From: CAXMST01 sp963790085
Lineage (GTDB): Bacteria; Actinomycetota; Thermoleophilia; Solirubrobacterales; 70-9
NCBI GenBank assembly: GCA_963790085.1
Contig: CAWBNH010000001.1
Span: 1 to 64,000, forward strand
Length of the DNA stretch: 64,000 bases
Direction: 5' to 3'
The notes below the pieces were generated by a model. That model made no database searches and was not told the origin of the DNA. It saw nothing but the letters and a program-made list of their open reading frames with translations. Of the stretch, positions 1 to 9,439 are shown piece after piece. A program made the translations under genes and the position numbers. Position 1 is the first letter of the stretch. Each line of letters opens with the position of its first letter.

Positions 1-29
1 CCGCCACGCCGTCGCGCCCACACGAGAAT

Positions 30-44
30 CGCTTGAATCAAGCG
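30..44. promoter_or_regulatory. 15-bp perfect palindrome upstream of DUF6361 gene
   Basis: Arms CGCTTGA and TCAAGCG flank a single central A, about 105 bp before the DUF6361 start. There is no T-run after it, so an operator is slightly more likely than a terminator of a gene lying to the left. Nothing else convincing is seen in 1-149. Confidence 0.3.
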
Positions 45-149
45 GATCGCGTCACGAGATCGAATCATGCGCTCCGCCGAACGCTTCCATCATCGTCAGG
101 TGCAGACGGTCGCGTGCGACCAAGAAGCCGTGATACACGGTAGGCCCCG

Positions 150-1389
150 ATGAGCAGCCTCGCCTGGGTCGCCTCCTCCGAGACCGAGCGGAGGCGGACC
201 CTCGATGTGATCCGCGCCCTATCGGATCCGACGACCGTCGACGACCTTGGCCTGAGAAGGATCACGATCGCAATCTCCAACGCGCTCTTCCCGGGCACGA
301 CGACGATCCAGACCCGCGCGCGCTACTTCCTGCTCGTGCCCTGGCTCTACCTGCAGCTCGAGCAGAAGACTCCGGTGCGCAATCCGGGCGACCGGATCCG
401 CCACCTCGAAGCCAAGTTGATCGACGCACTCATCCGCGGCTCCGCCGAGGGCGAGGTCGGCATCATCGGGATCGAGGGCGGCGCGAAGACGCAGCGCCTG
501 CCCGCCGATATCTACTGGCAGGGGCTGGGTGCCTGGGGTATCCGCCTCTACGACGGCGACTACCACCGGCTACTCGCCTCCGCTGACCTGACCCAGACGC
601 AGCGGGACGAGGACGGAGCCGCAGCTACCCGGCGCCTCCGGGCCGCGGTGGGACCCGGCGCTGCCGCCGGCCCCCGCCGACCTGCTCAGTTCCACCCCCA
701 TGGAGCTCCGACGGCACGAGGCCGAGTACCTGCTGCACCGGATCACGGTGTCGGTAAGGGACAGCGTACTGGCCGACCTCGCGGCGATCGAACACCGCCT
801 GCCCGATGTCGCGGCGGCGTGGGACCTACCGCCGGCGATCCTCGATCAACTCAGTCCCCGCATTCGCGAGGAGCTCGAGCAGGCGGAGATGTTCTCGCTC
901 GCGATGCACGGCGCCTACCTGCTCTACAACCTGACCCTCTGCGAGGAGATTGGCGAACGCGTCGACGGCGCGCGGGAGCAGCACGAGCGCTCCTGGGAGG
1001 AGTGGACGGCCGAGCTCTCCCGGCGCGAGCGAGCTCTCGCCGCCTGGCTCGATCAGCTGCCGCGCTTCTGGGAGTTCGCAGCCGAGTCGAACCCTCGCAT
1101 CCCTTCCCCCCGCGAGTCTGACTTCATCGCCCGCTGGTGTCGTCTGCTGGCAACCCACTCCCCCACCGAGCTCCTCGGTAGCTCGGAGGCCAGGGCCCTC
1201 GTCAAAGAGCGCGAACGCCAGGCGAAAGGCGCCAACGGGCGCTTCTATAACCCGAGCGCGCGCGAAGCTTGGGAGGGTTCCGTTGGTACCGCCCGCCTCA
1301 GCTTCCGCTGGCCGTTGGTCCAGCGCCTGCTCGGTGACATCCACCGTGGGCTCGGCTACGGATTCGGTAGCGGGGGCCGCGATGCTTGA
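150..1389 (+). CDS. DUF6361 family protein, interrupted by one frameshift
   Basis: Two reading frames together give one protein. The first, from ATG at 150 (MSSLAWVASSETERRR), is good to about 610. The second resumes at about 620 (GPRWDPALPPAPADLL) and runs to the stop at 1389. The first frame continues as low-complexity Arg/Ala/Pro sequence, and the second is closed by a stop at 589-591, so a one-base indel lies between 592 and about 625. The start, the RLYDGDYHR segment and the acidic C-terminal half fit my recollection of DUF6361, whose function is unknown. The stop overlaps the ATG of the PLD-helicase gene by 8 bp, so the two are translationally coupled and probably act together. Either a pseudogene or an assembly indel. 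Confidence 0.7.
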
Positions 1390-4300
1390 GCCCGAGGAGC
1401 GAACCCTCCTGTTCGACGCTCTCAAGCCCCCCGAGGGCTATCAGCTGGACCATGCCCTGATCACGAGCTACACGCTCGATCTCACCGCCGTTCTTGCTGT
1501 GCCGATGACGATCACCTTCGATGCGTGGCAGGCCGAAGGCGAGGAGCCGCCGCACCCGATCGCGATCCTGGACGCCGTCCGCTCCTGCATCGACCGGGTA
1601 ACCGTGGTGAGTCAGGCGGGGCTGATCGGGATTCCCCGCGCCCAGCACAAGCTGTTTGCACTCGTCGAGGACGCGGTGCGCTCCGTCGCGCCGCCCGAGG
1701 GCGGCATCTTCCACCCAAAGGTCTGGATCCTTCGCTTTGCGCCCGAATCCCCCGACGAGCCGGCCTGCTACCGGCTGCTCGTTGCGAGCCGAAACCTGAC
1801 CTTCGACCGCTCCTGGGATCTTGCGCTCGTGCTCGAGGGGGAGCTGCGTGAAGAGCCCGTCGAGAACAGCGAGCCGGTGGCTGCGTTCGCGGCGGAGGTG
1901 GCGGCCCGGATCGCCGCCAGCCCGCGACCGCTCGATCCTGCGCGCGAGGCGAAGCTGGAGGCAATGGCCGCCGAACTCGCCCACGTCAGCTGGTGGAGCC
2001 CGCCGGGCCTGCGGCTCGAAGCGTTCCACGCGATCGGGGTCGAAGGCGAGCAACCCAGCCCGCTCCGCGACTGGCGTGCGCCCATGCTCGTGATCTCGCC
2101 GTTCCTCGGCGCAAGCTTCCTAGCCCGCCTGCCGATCGAGAGAGGTGACGGTTCGGTGCTCGTCTCCAACCAGGCGGAGCTCGACACGATCCCAAGCTCG
2201 ATCCGGCAGCGGTTCAGCGAGGTCTACGTGCTCAGTGGGCTCGCCGACCCGACCGAGGACGACGAGCCCGGATCGCTTCTCCATGGCCTTCACGCGAAGG
2301 TCGTCCTGACCGACCCGGGAGACGGCAGTCGCCCCCGGATGGTCGTCGGCTCGCCGAATGCATCGACGACCGCGTTTACCCGCAGCATCGAGTTTTGTGC
2401 GGAGCTCTCGGGCTCGAAGGCATCGTTCGGGATCGAGCCGCTGGTCGGCCCCGATGGAAGCGTGCGCTCGCTACTCGATACCTACGTCCCCGCCGCGGAG
2501 TCGCCCGAGGTCGCGGATCAGCGCCAGGCCGAGAGGCTCGCCGAGGAAGCAATCCGCGACATCGCGGTCGGGGATGCTCGCCTGGTGGCAGAGCCTGATC
2601 CAGAGGGCAAGTGGAGTCTGGTCCTGGAGCAGCCGGGAAGCACAGACAAGGAAATCGAGCTCCGCGCCTGGCCGATGACCCTGAACGAGGGTCGCGCCGA
2701 GGGGCTCACGCCAGGTAGCCACCGATGGGAGGGGCTCGCAACCACCCAGCTCACTGCGTTCCTGGCGATCTCGGCCATCGCGACCTACGGCTCCGCCCGG
2801 GAGGAGAAGCGCGCGGCGATCCTCCTGCCACTCGAGGGCGCCCCCGACGATCGTGCGCGGCAGATCGTCCGTGAGGTCCTCGACTCACCGTCACGACTGC
2901 TTCGCTACCTCCAGCTCCTTCTATCCCACCTCGATTCGGATGTCACCGCTGGTGATCGGTTGCTTTCCGAGCTTTCCGGCGAAGAGACACCCGCGGCCGG
3001 TGGATTCGCGGCCGATCTCGAGCTGCCCCTCTTCGAGGGCATGATGCGAGCGCTCGACCGCGACCCCGCCCGGCTGGACCGGGTCGCATCGCTTGTCGCC
3101 GATCTCGCCGGCGAGGACGGGGAGTACGAGCTTCCCGTCGGCTTTGAAGAGATCTGGCACCCGATCGCCGAAGCCCGGGCCAAGACGCAGCGGGGACGAC
3201 CGATGAGCCGAACCGAGCCACCGCCCGATCCGCAGACCGTCCTCGCCAACCTCAAGGACTTCCAGCGACGCACCGTCGATCATGTCTTCAGGCGTCTGTT
3301 CACAGATCCCGACGCTACGAACCGCTTTCTCGTCGCAGACGAGGTTGGCCTTGGCAAGACCCTTGTCGCCCGAGGGGTAATCAGCCTGACCGTGGAGCAC
3401 CTCTGGGAGCGCAGGGACCGGGTCGACATCATCTACATCTGCTCGAACGCGGCCATCGCTCGCCAGAACATCAAGCGGCTTGGCATCGGCGAGCAGGCTC
3501 AGTTCGCGCGCGCCGACCGGCTGACTTTGCTGCCGGTCACGGTGCACGACATGAGGCGCGGCCGGCTCAACCTCGTGTCGTTGACTCCGCGGACGTCCTT
3601 CGAGCACCACTCGGCCACGGGCATCGCGAGCGAGCGGGCGGTTCTGCACGAGATCCTCAGCGACGCCTGGGGCTGGAGCGCGCGGGAGCGCTGGCAGAGG
3701 AACCTGCTGGCCTGCGGGGCCTCACGCGAGCGGATGGATCGCGAGATCGGTTGGATCCGGTCGGGATCACTTGATGCCGAGCTCTGCAGGTCGTTCATCA
3801 ACGCACTGGGCGCGGCTGACGACGCCGCCGCCGAGCGCGGCGAGCCGACCCTGAGGGCGCGCTGCGAGGGGCTGAGCGACAGCTTCCGCCGACCAGACGC
3901 ATCCGTTGCTGAGGCCGAGCGCTGGGAGCGGGATGCTGTGGTCTCCGAGCTGCGTCGGATCCTCGCCGAGTCCTGCATCTCAGCGCTCGAGCCCGACCTG
4001 ATCATCCTCGACGAGTTCCAGCGCTTCCGCCAGCTCCTGAGCGAGGACAACGACGCCGGCGAGATGGCGCTGCGACTTTTCGACTACGAGGGCGTCGGCG
4101 AGATTCCGGCCAAGACACTGCTTCTCTCGGCAACCCCGTTCGTGCCTTACGCACAGAGCGCCGACGGCGATGCGACCGCGGGCCTCGAGGACTTCGCGGC
4201 GACCGCCGACTTCCTCCTGCCCGAGGCTCGCGAGCAGGCCTTGCTGCACGCCCGGATGAAGAGCTTCCGCTCGCGCCTCGTTCGCTTCGCGGGCCGGGAC

Positions 4301-6463
4301 GACCCCGAGCTACGCGCCGACAAGGCCGCGATCGAGGCCACGCTGCGACGTGTGATGAGCCGCACCGAGCGCCTCGCGTCATCCGCCGACCGAAACGGGA
4401 TGCTGCGCGAGATTGCGCCGAGCGGCCACGCCCTGCACCCGGCAGATGCACTCGCCTACCTGGGCGTCCAGCGAATCGCCCGCGCCGTTGGCCACGGCGA
4501 CACGCTCGAGTTCTGGAAGTCGGCCCCCTACCTGCCGAACCTGATGGACGGCTACGGCGGCTACCAGCTGAAGCGCGATCTCCAGGCCACTCTCGAGGCC
4601 GGCGGCGAGGCATCCGCTGAGCTGGAGGCCGCGCTCGAGGGATGCGCCGAAACCCTGCTCGACCCCGACGACCTGCGCAACTACCGTGAGATCGATCCAG
4701 GCAACCCCCGGCTGCGCTCACTTCGAGACGAGCTTTGGCAGGCAGACGCGTGGCAGATGCTCTGGCTCGCACCCTGCCTTCCCTACTACGGCTTGAGCGG
4801 CCCGTTTGCCACCGAGGCTGGATCGTGCCTGACCAAACGGCTCGTCTTCTCGAGCTGGCAGGTAGTGCCCAAGGCGATCTCGCTGCTCTTGAGCTACGCG
4901 GCCGAACGCGAAATGACGCTCTCCCGCCAGCACCGTGCCCGTAACACCGAGCGCGCCCGCGCCAACCGCGCCGGCCTCCTCCGGCTCACGCTCGCCGACG
5001 GCGAGCCCCAGGGCATGCAGACCCTGGCGCTGATGTACCCGTCGTTCGCGCTCGCGCAGGCAGTGGACCCGGCGACGCTCGCGGCTGAACACGGCGCGCC
5101 CATCTCCCGCAACGAGGCCCAGAGGCTGGCCGAGGAGCGACTCGCGGACCCGGTCGCCCAGCTCGTAGGTGACGCTGCCGAGCGTTCGGGGCCCGAAGAT
5201 GACCGCTGGTACTGGGCCGCGCCGTTTCTGCTCGATGCCGCGCTCGATCAGGACACCGCGCGCGAGTGGCTCGGCAGCGGTTCCGTCCGCCGGCTCAGGG
5301 CGGGCTCGGCGGGGAACGTCTCGACCGATCCCTGGCGTGTCCATCTCGAGGAGGCCGATCGCGCGATTACACGTGACCTCGCCCGCCCGCTCGGTCAGCC
5401 ACCCGCCGACCTGGTCGAGGTCTTGGCTCGTCAGGCGCTCGCGGCCCCGGGGACGAGCTCGCTTCGAGCTCTAGACCGGCTCAACGGCGAGAGCTCCCTC
5501 CGCGCTCATGACCTGCGCACTGCCGCCCTCACCGTCGGCTGGGGCTTCCGCTCGCTTTTCAACCTCCCTGAGGTCTCCTCGATGATCCGCGGCTACGACT
5601 GGCAGGGCGCATACTGGCGCCAGGCGCTTCGGTACTGCGTTGACGGCTGCCTGCAATCGGTGCTGGACGAGTACGCGCACCTGCTGCGAGAGCACCGCGG
5701 GCACATCGGCCGCGAGCTGAACCAAGGCGAGATCAGCGAGGTGGCCGGCGTAATGCACGACGTAATCGGGCTGCGAACGACCCAGGGGGCAGCCGACCTC
5801 TTCGAGCCCGGCCCCCACGGATATGAGCCCGAGCGGGAACGTATCCGCGCGCGCTTCGCGCTCCGATTCGGCCAGCAGCGGACGGATGAGGGGGCCGACG
5901 CCATCCGCTCCGACCATGTCCGCGACGCCTTCAATAGCCCTTTCTGGCCCTTCGTGCTTGCCACCACTTCAGTCGGTCAGGAGGGCCTCGACTTCCACCT
6001 CTACTGCCATCGCATCATCCACTGGAACCTGCCCTCGAACCCGGTGGATCTCGAGCAGCGCGAAGGCCGCATCCACCGCTACAAGGGACACGCGGTGCGG
6101 CGGAGCCTGGCGGCGCGATACGGGGCGGAGGTGGTCGCCGAGGGCGGAGGGGACCCGTGGGACAGGCTCTTCGCCCGCGGAGACGCCGACCGCCCCGAGG
6201 GTCAGACCGAGCTCTGGCCCTACTGGATCTACGCCCCCGACGGTGCGCCGCAGACAACGATCGAGCGCCAAGTAATGGCCTTCGAACTCAGCCGCGACCA
6301 CCAGCGCCTCACGCAGCTCAAGCGAGAGCTCGCGCTCTACAGGAGCGTGATCGGCCAGCCGCGGCAGGAAGATCTGGTCGAACTGCTCGCGGAGCAGCTG
6401 CCGGAAGAAGAGTGGGAGCGGGCAACGCAGGAGCTGCGGATTGACCTGGGTCCGCCGAGGTGA
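1382..6463 (+). CDS. Phospholipase D-like/SNF2-type helicase fusion protein
   Basis: 1693 residues. The ATG at 1382 sits inside the end of the DUF6361 gene; an in-frame extension upstream to 950 is only a shadow of that gene. Residues about 1-580 are a PLD-superfamily module with two HxK sites: HPKVWILR at 111, lacking the Asp, and a canonical HxKx4D (HAKVVLTD) at 304, each followed by a (R/P)NxT/S segment. Residues about 620-1693 form a superfamily 2 helicase: Walker A DEVGLGKT at about 653, Walker B LDEFQ at about 876-880, motif III SATPF, and motifs V/VI QEGLDF and QREGRIHR near 1558, the SNF2-like signature. A nuclease plus a DNA translocase beside DUF6361 suggests defence against foreign DNA; that role is inference. 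DISARM also pairs PLD and SNF2 proteins, but as separate genes with a methylase and DUF1998, which are absent here. Confidence 0.85.
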   Translation: MLEPEERTLLFDALKPPEGYQLDHALITSYTLDLTAVLAVPMTITFDAWQAEGEEPPHPIAILDAVRSCIDRVTVVSQAGLIGIPRAQHKLFALVEDAVRSVAPPEGGIFHPKVWILRFAPESPDEPACYRLLVASRNLTFDRSWDLALVLEGELREEPVENSEPVAAFAAEVAARIAASPRPLDPAREAKLEAMAAELAHVSWWSPPGLRLEAFHAIGVEGEQPSPLRDWRAPMLVISPFLGASFLARLPIERGDGSVLVSNQAELDTIPSSIRQRFSEVYVLSGLADPTEDDEPGSLLHGLHAKVVLTDPGDGSRPRMVVGSPNASTTAFTRSIEFCAELSGSKASFGIEPLVGPDGSVRSLLDTYVPAAESPEVADQRQAERLAEEAIRDIAVGDARLVAEPDPEGKWSLVLEQPGSTDKEIELRAWPMTLNEGRAEGLTPGSHRWEGLATTQLTAFLAISAIATYGSAREEKRAAILLPLEGAPDDRARQIVREVLDSPSRLLRYLQLLLSHLDSDVTAGDRLLSELSGEETPAAGGFAADLELPLFEGMMRALDRDPARLDRVASLVADLAGEDGEYELPVGFEEIWHPIAEARAKTQRGRPMSRTEPPPDPQTVLANLKDFQRRTVDHVFRRLFTDPDATNRFLVADEVGLGKTLVARGVISLTVEHLWERRDRVDIIYICSNAAIARQNIKRLGIGEQAQFARADRLTLLPVTVHDMRRGRLNLVSLTPRTSFEHHSATGIASERAVLHEILSDAWGWSARERWQRNLLACGASRERMDREIGWIRSGSLDAELCRSFINALGAADDAAAERGEPTLRARCEGLSDSFRRPDASVAEAERWERDAVVSELRRILAESCISALEPDLIILDEFQRFRQLLSEDNDAGEMALRLFDYEGVGEIPAKTLLLSATPFVPYAQSADGDATAGLEDFAATADFLLPEAREQALLHARMKSFRSRLVRFAGRDDPELRADKAAIEATLRRVMSRTERLASSADRNGMLREIAPSGHALHPADALAYLGVQRIARAVGHGDTLEFWKSAPYLPNLMDGYGGYQLKRDLQATLEAGGEASAELEAALEGCAETLLDPDDLRNYREIDPGNPRLRSLRDELWQADAWQMLWLAPCLPYYGLSGPFATEAGSCLTKRLVFSSWQVVPKAISLLLSYAAEREMTLSRQHRARNTERARANRAGLLRLTLADGEPQGMQTLALMYPSFALAQAVDPATLAAEHGAPISRNEAQRLAEERLADPVAQLVGDAAERSGPEDDRWYWAAPFLLDAALDQDTAREWLGSGSVRRLRAGSAGNVSTDPWRVHLEEADRAITRDLARPLGQPPADLVEVLARQALAAPGTSSLRALDRLNGESSLRAHDLRTAALTVGWGFRSLFNLPEVSSMIRGYDWQGAYWRQALRYCVDGCLQSVLDEYAHLLREHRGHIGRELNQGEISEVAGVMHDVIGLRTTQGAADLFEPGPHGYEPERERIRARFALRFGQQRTDEGADAIRSDHVRDAFNSPFWPFVLATTSVGQEGLDFHLYCHRIIHWNLPSNPVDLEQREGRIHRYKGHAVRRSLAARYGAEVVAEGGGDPWDRLFARGDADRPEGQTELWPYWIYAPDGAPQTTIERQVMAFELSRDHQRLTQLKRELALYRSVIGQPRQEDLVELLAEQLPEEEWERATQELRIDLGPPR

Positions 6464-6544
6464 GCGCGCGGAGGCCGGGGCGACTGCCGAGGTCGCTTTC
6501 GATGTCAGATTGGTACCGCCAGTGACGACAATGCAGGAAGCGCC

Positions 6545-6925
6545 ATGCCCGACGAGCCTAAGTCTCCCCTGACGCCCGAGGAGGTCGAGGCATTCATCGA
6601 GCGGGCCGCCTGGCAGTCAGCGAGATCGACCGAGGACGTCGCTCCGCACCAGTACATCGTCAAGGGCTGGGACCGCGACGACATCTCCGAGCAGGAGTTC
6701 TGGGCGTTCGCCGAGCTGATCAAGGCCACGGGCCGCGAGGAGGTTTGGACGCCGCCGGGCGAGTGGGTCCGGCGCTGGGGAGGCCGGCCGATGAAGAACC
6801 GCTACCTGTACGTCGGCGAGTACGCCTACTGGTTCACCTGGCCGCGCGATTCGGTGCCGATGCTGAATCGCGAGCACGTGTCAGTTCAGGAGAAGACCCC
6901 GACGCGGCGTCGGGTCGGCGAGTAG
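6545..6925 (+). CDS. Small hypothetical protein (126 aa)
   Basis: Not recognised. Acidic N-terminus (PEEVEAFIERAAWQ) followed by a Trp/Tyr-rich domain with conserved-looking stretches HQYIVKGW, ATGREEVW and NRYLYVGEYAYWF. No signal peptide or membrane span. A GGAAG ribosome site lies 6 nt before the ATG. It ends 3 bp from the stop of a convergent GIY-YIG nuclease gene. The part from residue 27 onward lies inside an 826-bp duplication, and a second, 5'-truncated copy at 8615-8917 differs at only four residues over about 96. That conservation, despite duplication, suggests a real coding gene. It may work with the nuclease, but nothing in the sequence proves this. Confidence 0.6.
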   Translation: MPDEPKSPLTPEEVEAFIERAAWQSARSTEDVAPHQYIVKGWDRDDISEQEFWAFAELIKATGREEVWTPPGEWVRRWGGRPMKNRYLYVGEYAYWFTWPRDSVPMLNREHVSVQEKTPTRRRVGE

Positions 6926-7448
6926 CCGCTAGTCACGCGAGCCGGCCTTCAGTCTCGCGCGCGCCGCTCTGAGCGTCGCGCCAAAGGGATGGTGGGCGTT
7001 GTCGGCGAGGTTGAGGGGCGGCTTCAGAAGCGCGATCGCCTGGTGCTCGACGAGCCAGGGCTCGGACTGCTCGAACCACCTCAAACGCAGGTGCTCGCGC
7101 TGCCACGCACTCAGGGCCGCATTGTCTTCACGAGTGAGCTTCGCCCGGCTTCCGCTCCACACCGCGTGCCATCCCTCCTGCTCGGCGAGAAGCGCTGCCA
7201 GGGAAAGCCGAAACGTGCTCGAGCCGATGTTGCCGCCGAGGTGCTGGCCGCAGATCCGCGAGCGCAGCGTTGCTCTGGAACCTGCACGCGCCGGAGCAAT
7301 GCCGATGTAGAGCAACTCGAGGTCGGCCTTGGGGTGGCGGGGCCCTCTGACGCCCGGCAGCGATCTGGGCTTCATCCACCAGGAATAGAGGCCCTGCGTC
7401 TCGGGGAGGCCCCCCCTCCTCCGGCCGCTTGCTCAGAGCCTCCGGAGA
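6623..7448. repeat. Long direct repeat, copy A
   Basis: Begins at AGATCGACCGAGGACGT and ends at CCTCCGGAGA. The same segment recurs at 8615-9439, offset 1992 bp at the left end and 1991 at the right because of one extra base in a G/C run near 7410. It carries the 3' part of the small hypothetical gene and most of the convergent GIY-YIG gene. No terminal inverted repeats, no transposase and no target-site duplication are visible. Copy A keeps the complete hypothetical gene but lacks the 5' end of the nuclease gene. Confidence 0.9.
6929..7448 (-). pseudogene. GIY-YIG nuclease family protein, truncated and frameshifted copy
   Basis: Same family as the intact gene at 8921-9484: GLYSWWM, LELLYIGIAP and LRSRICGQHLGGN are present, then PWLVEHQAIALLKPPLNL. 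The 5' end is missing because the repeat stops at 7448, where unrelated sequence (7449-7629) begins. In addition a seven-base C run near 7410 (six in the intact copy) shifts the frame before the GLY motif, so translation could only start at the internal ATG ending at 7375, after the GIY-like strand. It should be non-functional. Confidence 0.7.
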
Positions 7449-7629
7449 CGACCCTGATCTTCTTCTTCACGGTCTTGCCGCCAGCGTTGTCAGAGCTCAC
7501 CTTGAAAGAGGCCTTGATCTTGCCCGGCTTCTTCGGCTTGAGCTTGATCTTGACCGTCCTGGTCTTACCGGCACCGATCTTCCCGACAGACTTCTTGGCC
7601 TTGATGCGCGACCGCGACCACGGCCACAC
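7449..7629 (-). pseudogene. C-terminal fragment of a secreted beta-sandwich protein
   Basis: About 60 residues, Lys-rich: KIGAGKTRTVKIKLKPKKPG, then KASFKVSSDNAGGKTVKKKI. This is the usual end of a CARDB/Ig-like domain in secreted actinobacterial proteins. The frame has no credible start; upstream it runs into the ABC ATPase gene in another frame. Downstream it ends exactly at the copy A repeat boundary. It is part of the 1.17-kb foreign segment 7449-8614. Confidence 0.5.
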
Positions 7630-7655
7630 AGCTGATCGTGATCGCCGATGTCCGG

Positions 7656-8402
7656 CTACTCGTTGCCTGCTCCGACCGTTTCAGGCTCGCGTCCAGAGGT
7701 GAACGTACGGTCGTCACCGACGATCCTGCCGTCGGCGAACCGGATGACCCGCGGTGCCTTCGCGGCGATCGACTGGTCGTGGGTGATCAGGACGATGGTT
7801 AGGCCCGTATCCACCCAGAGGTCATGGAGCAGAGTGAGGATCGTCTCCCCGGTTTTGGAGTCCAGGTTGCCTGTTGGTTCGTCGGCGAGCAGCACGTCGG
7901 GTTGGTTGCTGAGTGCCCTCGCGATCGCGACCCGCTGCTGCTCACCGCCGGACATCTGGCTGGGCAGGTGACCTGCCCGGTCGAGCAGCCCGACCCGTTC
8001 GAGGGCCTTGAGAGCGCGGTCCACGCGTTCAGCCGAGGCCAGCTTGCGTGGGGCCATCGCGATCTCGATGTTCTCCTGGGCGGTCAGAGTAGGGATCAGG
8101 TTGAACTGCTGGAATATGAAGCCGAGGGTCTTCGACCGGAGACCGGCCAGGTCTCGATCACCGAGAGCCTGCAGGTCACGGCCCTCGAACTCGATCCGGC
8201 CGCCGCTCGGCCGGTCGAGAGCGCCGAGCAGCTGGAGCATCGTCGACTTGCCCGAGCCCGATGGTCCGACGATCACAACGAACTCGCCGTCTTCGATTTC
8301 GAGGTCGATAGCGTCGACCGCGTTGATCGCGATCTCCCCGCTGCCGTAGCGTTTGGAAACGCCGGTGAGCCTGTAGAGGGTTCTTGTTTCTTTCTCTTTC
8401 AT
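7656..8402 (-). CDS. ABC transporter ATP-binding protein (MacB/LolD type)
   Basis: About 248 residues from the ATG at 8402, chosen for the AGGGA site 10 nt upstream; an earlier ATG at 8435 is also in frame. Walker A GPSGSGKST, Q-loop FIFQQFNL, signature MSGGEQQRVAIARAL, Walker B LLADEPTGNLD and switch LITHD are all intact. This subfamily energises FtsX-fold permeases that export lipoproteins, peptides or drugs. The gene just upstream is exactly such a permease but only its last 50 residues survive, so the ATPase has lost its local partner. It lies between the two long direct repeats, as passenger DNA. The function is secure at family level; the substrate is unknown. Confidence 0.85.
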   Translation of the reverse strand: MKEKETRTLYRLTGVSKRYGSGEIAINAVDAIDLEIEDGEFVVIVGPSGSGKSTMLQLLGALDRPSGGRIEFEGRDLQALGDRDLAGLRSKTLGFIFQQFNLIPTLTAQENIEIAMAPRKLASAERVDRALKALERVGLLDRAGHLPSQMSGGEQQRVAIARALSNQPDVLLADEPTGNLDSKTGETILTLLHDLWVDTGLTIVLITHDQSIAAKAPRVIRFADGRIVGDDRTFTSGREPETVGAGNE

Positions 8403-8460
8403 GGATTTCTGTCCCTTGAATTGGAGTTTGTCCAAGTACGGTCTCGGCCTGGGTGCGCGT

Positions 8461-8614
8461 TCATTCGACGCTCCTCAGAGCTTCGGCAGGCCTCAGCCGG
8501 GCCGCTCGCAGTCCTCCGACCGCACCGGCAAGCAAGCCGCCGACCAGGGCCAGCCCGATCGCCAGCAGCAGAAGTTCAACTTCGACCGGAGCTCCGAGGC
8601 TGACCGTGTCCGCC
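8461..8614 (-). pseudogene. FtsX-like ABC permease, C-terminal fragment
   Basis: The last 50 residues only: a hydrophobic span (ELLLLAIGLALVGGLLAGA) followed by GGLRAARLRPAEALRSVE, the typical C-terminus of MacB/FtsX permeases. The 5' side stops at the boundary of repeat copy B at 8615. The remaining end lies 58 bp before the ATPase start, the normal permease-ATPase order. It shows that the repeat interrupted or joined to a permease gene. Confidence 0.7.
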
Positions 8615-8917
8615 AGATCGACCGAGGACGTTGCTCCGCACCAGTACATCGTCAAGGGCTGGGAACGCGACGACATCTCCGAGCAGGGGTTCTGGGCGTT
8701 CGTCGAGCTGATCAAGGCCACGGGCCGCGAGGAGGTCTGGACGCCGCCGGACGAGTGGGTCCGGCGCTGGGGGGGGCGGCCGATGAAGAACCGCTACCTG
8801 TACGTAGGCGAGTACGCCTACTGGTTTACCTGGCCGCGCGATTCGGTGCCGATGCTGAATCGCGAGCACGTGTCGGTTCAGGAGAAGACCCCGACGCGGC
8901 GTAGGGTCGGCGAGTAG
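8615..8917 (+). pseudogene. 5'-truncated copy of the small hypothetical gene
   Basis: Encodes residues 27-126 of the 6545-6925 product with four substitutions near DRDD/ERDD, EFW/GFW, FAEL/FVEL and PPGEW/PPDEW. The native start and first 26 codons are absent; the frame is open upstream through permease antisense sequence but without a plausible ribosome site. Confidence 0.7.
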
Positions 8918-9439
8918 CCGCTAGTCACGAGCGCCGGCTTTCAGTCTCGCGCGCGCCGCTCTGAGCGTCGCGCCGAAGGGGTGCTGGGGGTTGTCGGCTA
9001 GGTTGAGGGGCGGCTTCAGAAGTGCGATCACCCGGTGCTCGACGAGCCAGGGCTCGGGCTGCTCGAACCACCTCAAACGCAGGTGCTCGCGCTGCCACGC
9101 GCTCAGGGCAGCATTGTCTTCGCTCGTGAGTTTCGTCCGGCTCCCGCTCGATGCCGCGTGCCATCCCTCCTGCTCGGCAAGAAGCGCTGCCAGGGAAAGC
9201 CGAAACGTGCTCGAGCCGATGTTGCCGCCGAGGTGCTGACCGCAGATCCGCGAGCGCAGCGTTGCTTTGGAGCCTGCACGCGCCGGAGCAATGCCGATGT
9301 AGAGCAACTCGAAGTCGGCCCTGGGGTGGCGGGGACCGGTGACGCCCGGCAGCGATCCGGACTTCATCCACCAGGAATAGAGGCCCTGGGTGTGGGGAAC
9401 ACCCCCCTCCTCCGGCCGCTTGGTCAGAGCCTCCGGAGA
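8615..9439. repeat. Long direct repeat, copy B
   Basis: Partner of 6623-7448. This copy keeps the whole GIY-YIG gene but only the 3' part of the hypothetical gene, the mirror image of copy A. The arrangement complete-left/truncated-right around a unique segment is what a single crossover between a circular molecule and the chromosome would leave. Confidence 0.9.

Noticed and set aside
950..1381. N-terminal extension of the PLD-helicase gene
   Set aside because: It lies inside the second half of DUF6361 in another frame, is Ser/Pro/Arg-rich, and the coupled ATG at 1382 fits better.
150..6463. DISARM, Mokosh or Druantia system
   Set aside because: No DUF1998 protein, no methylase and no SF1 helicase; PLD and an SNF2-type helicase are fused in one chain and the partner is DUF6361.
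6623..9439. Insertion sequence or transposon made of the 826-bp repeats
   Set aside because: No transposase, no terminal inverted repeats and no target duplication; the repeat ends fall inside ordinary genes.
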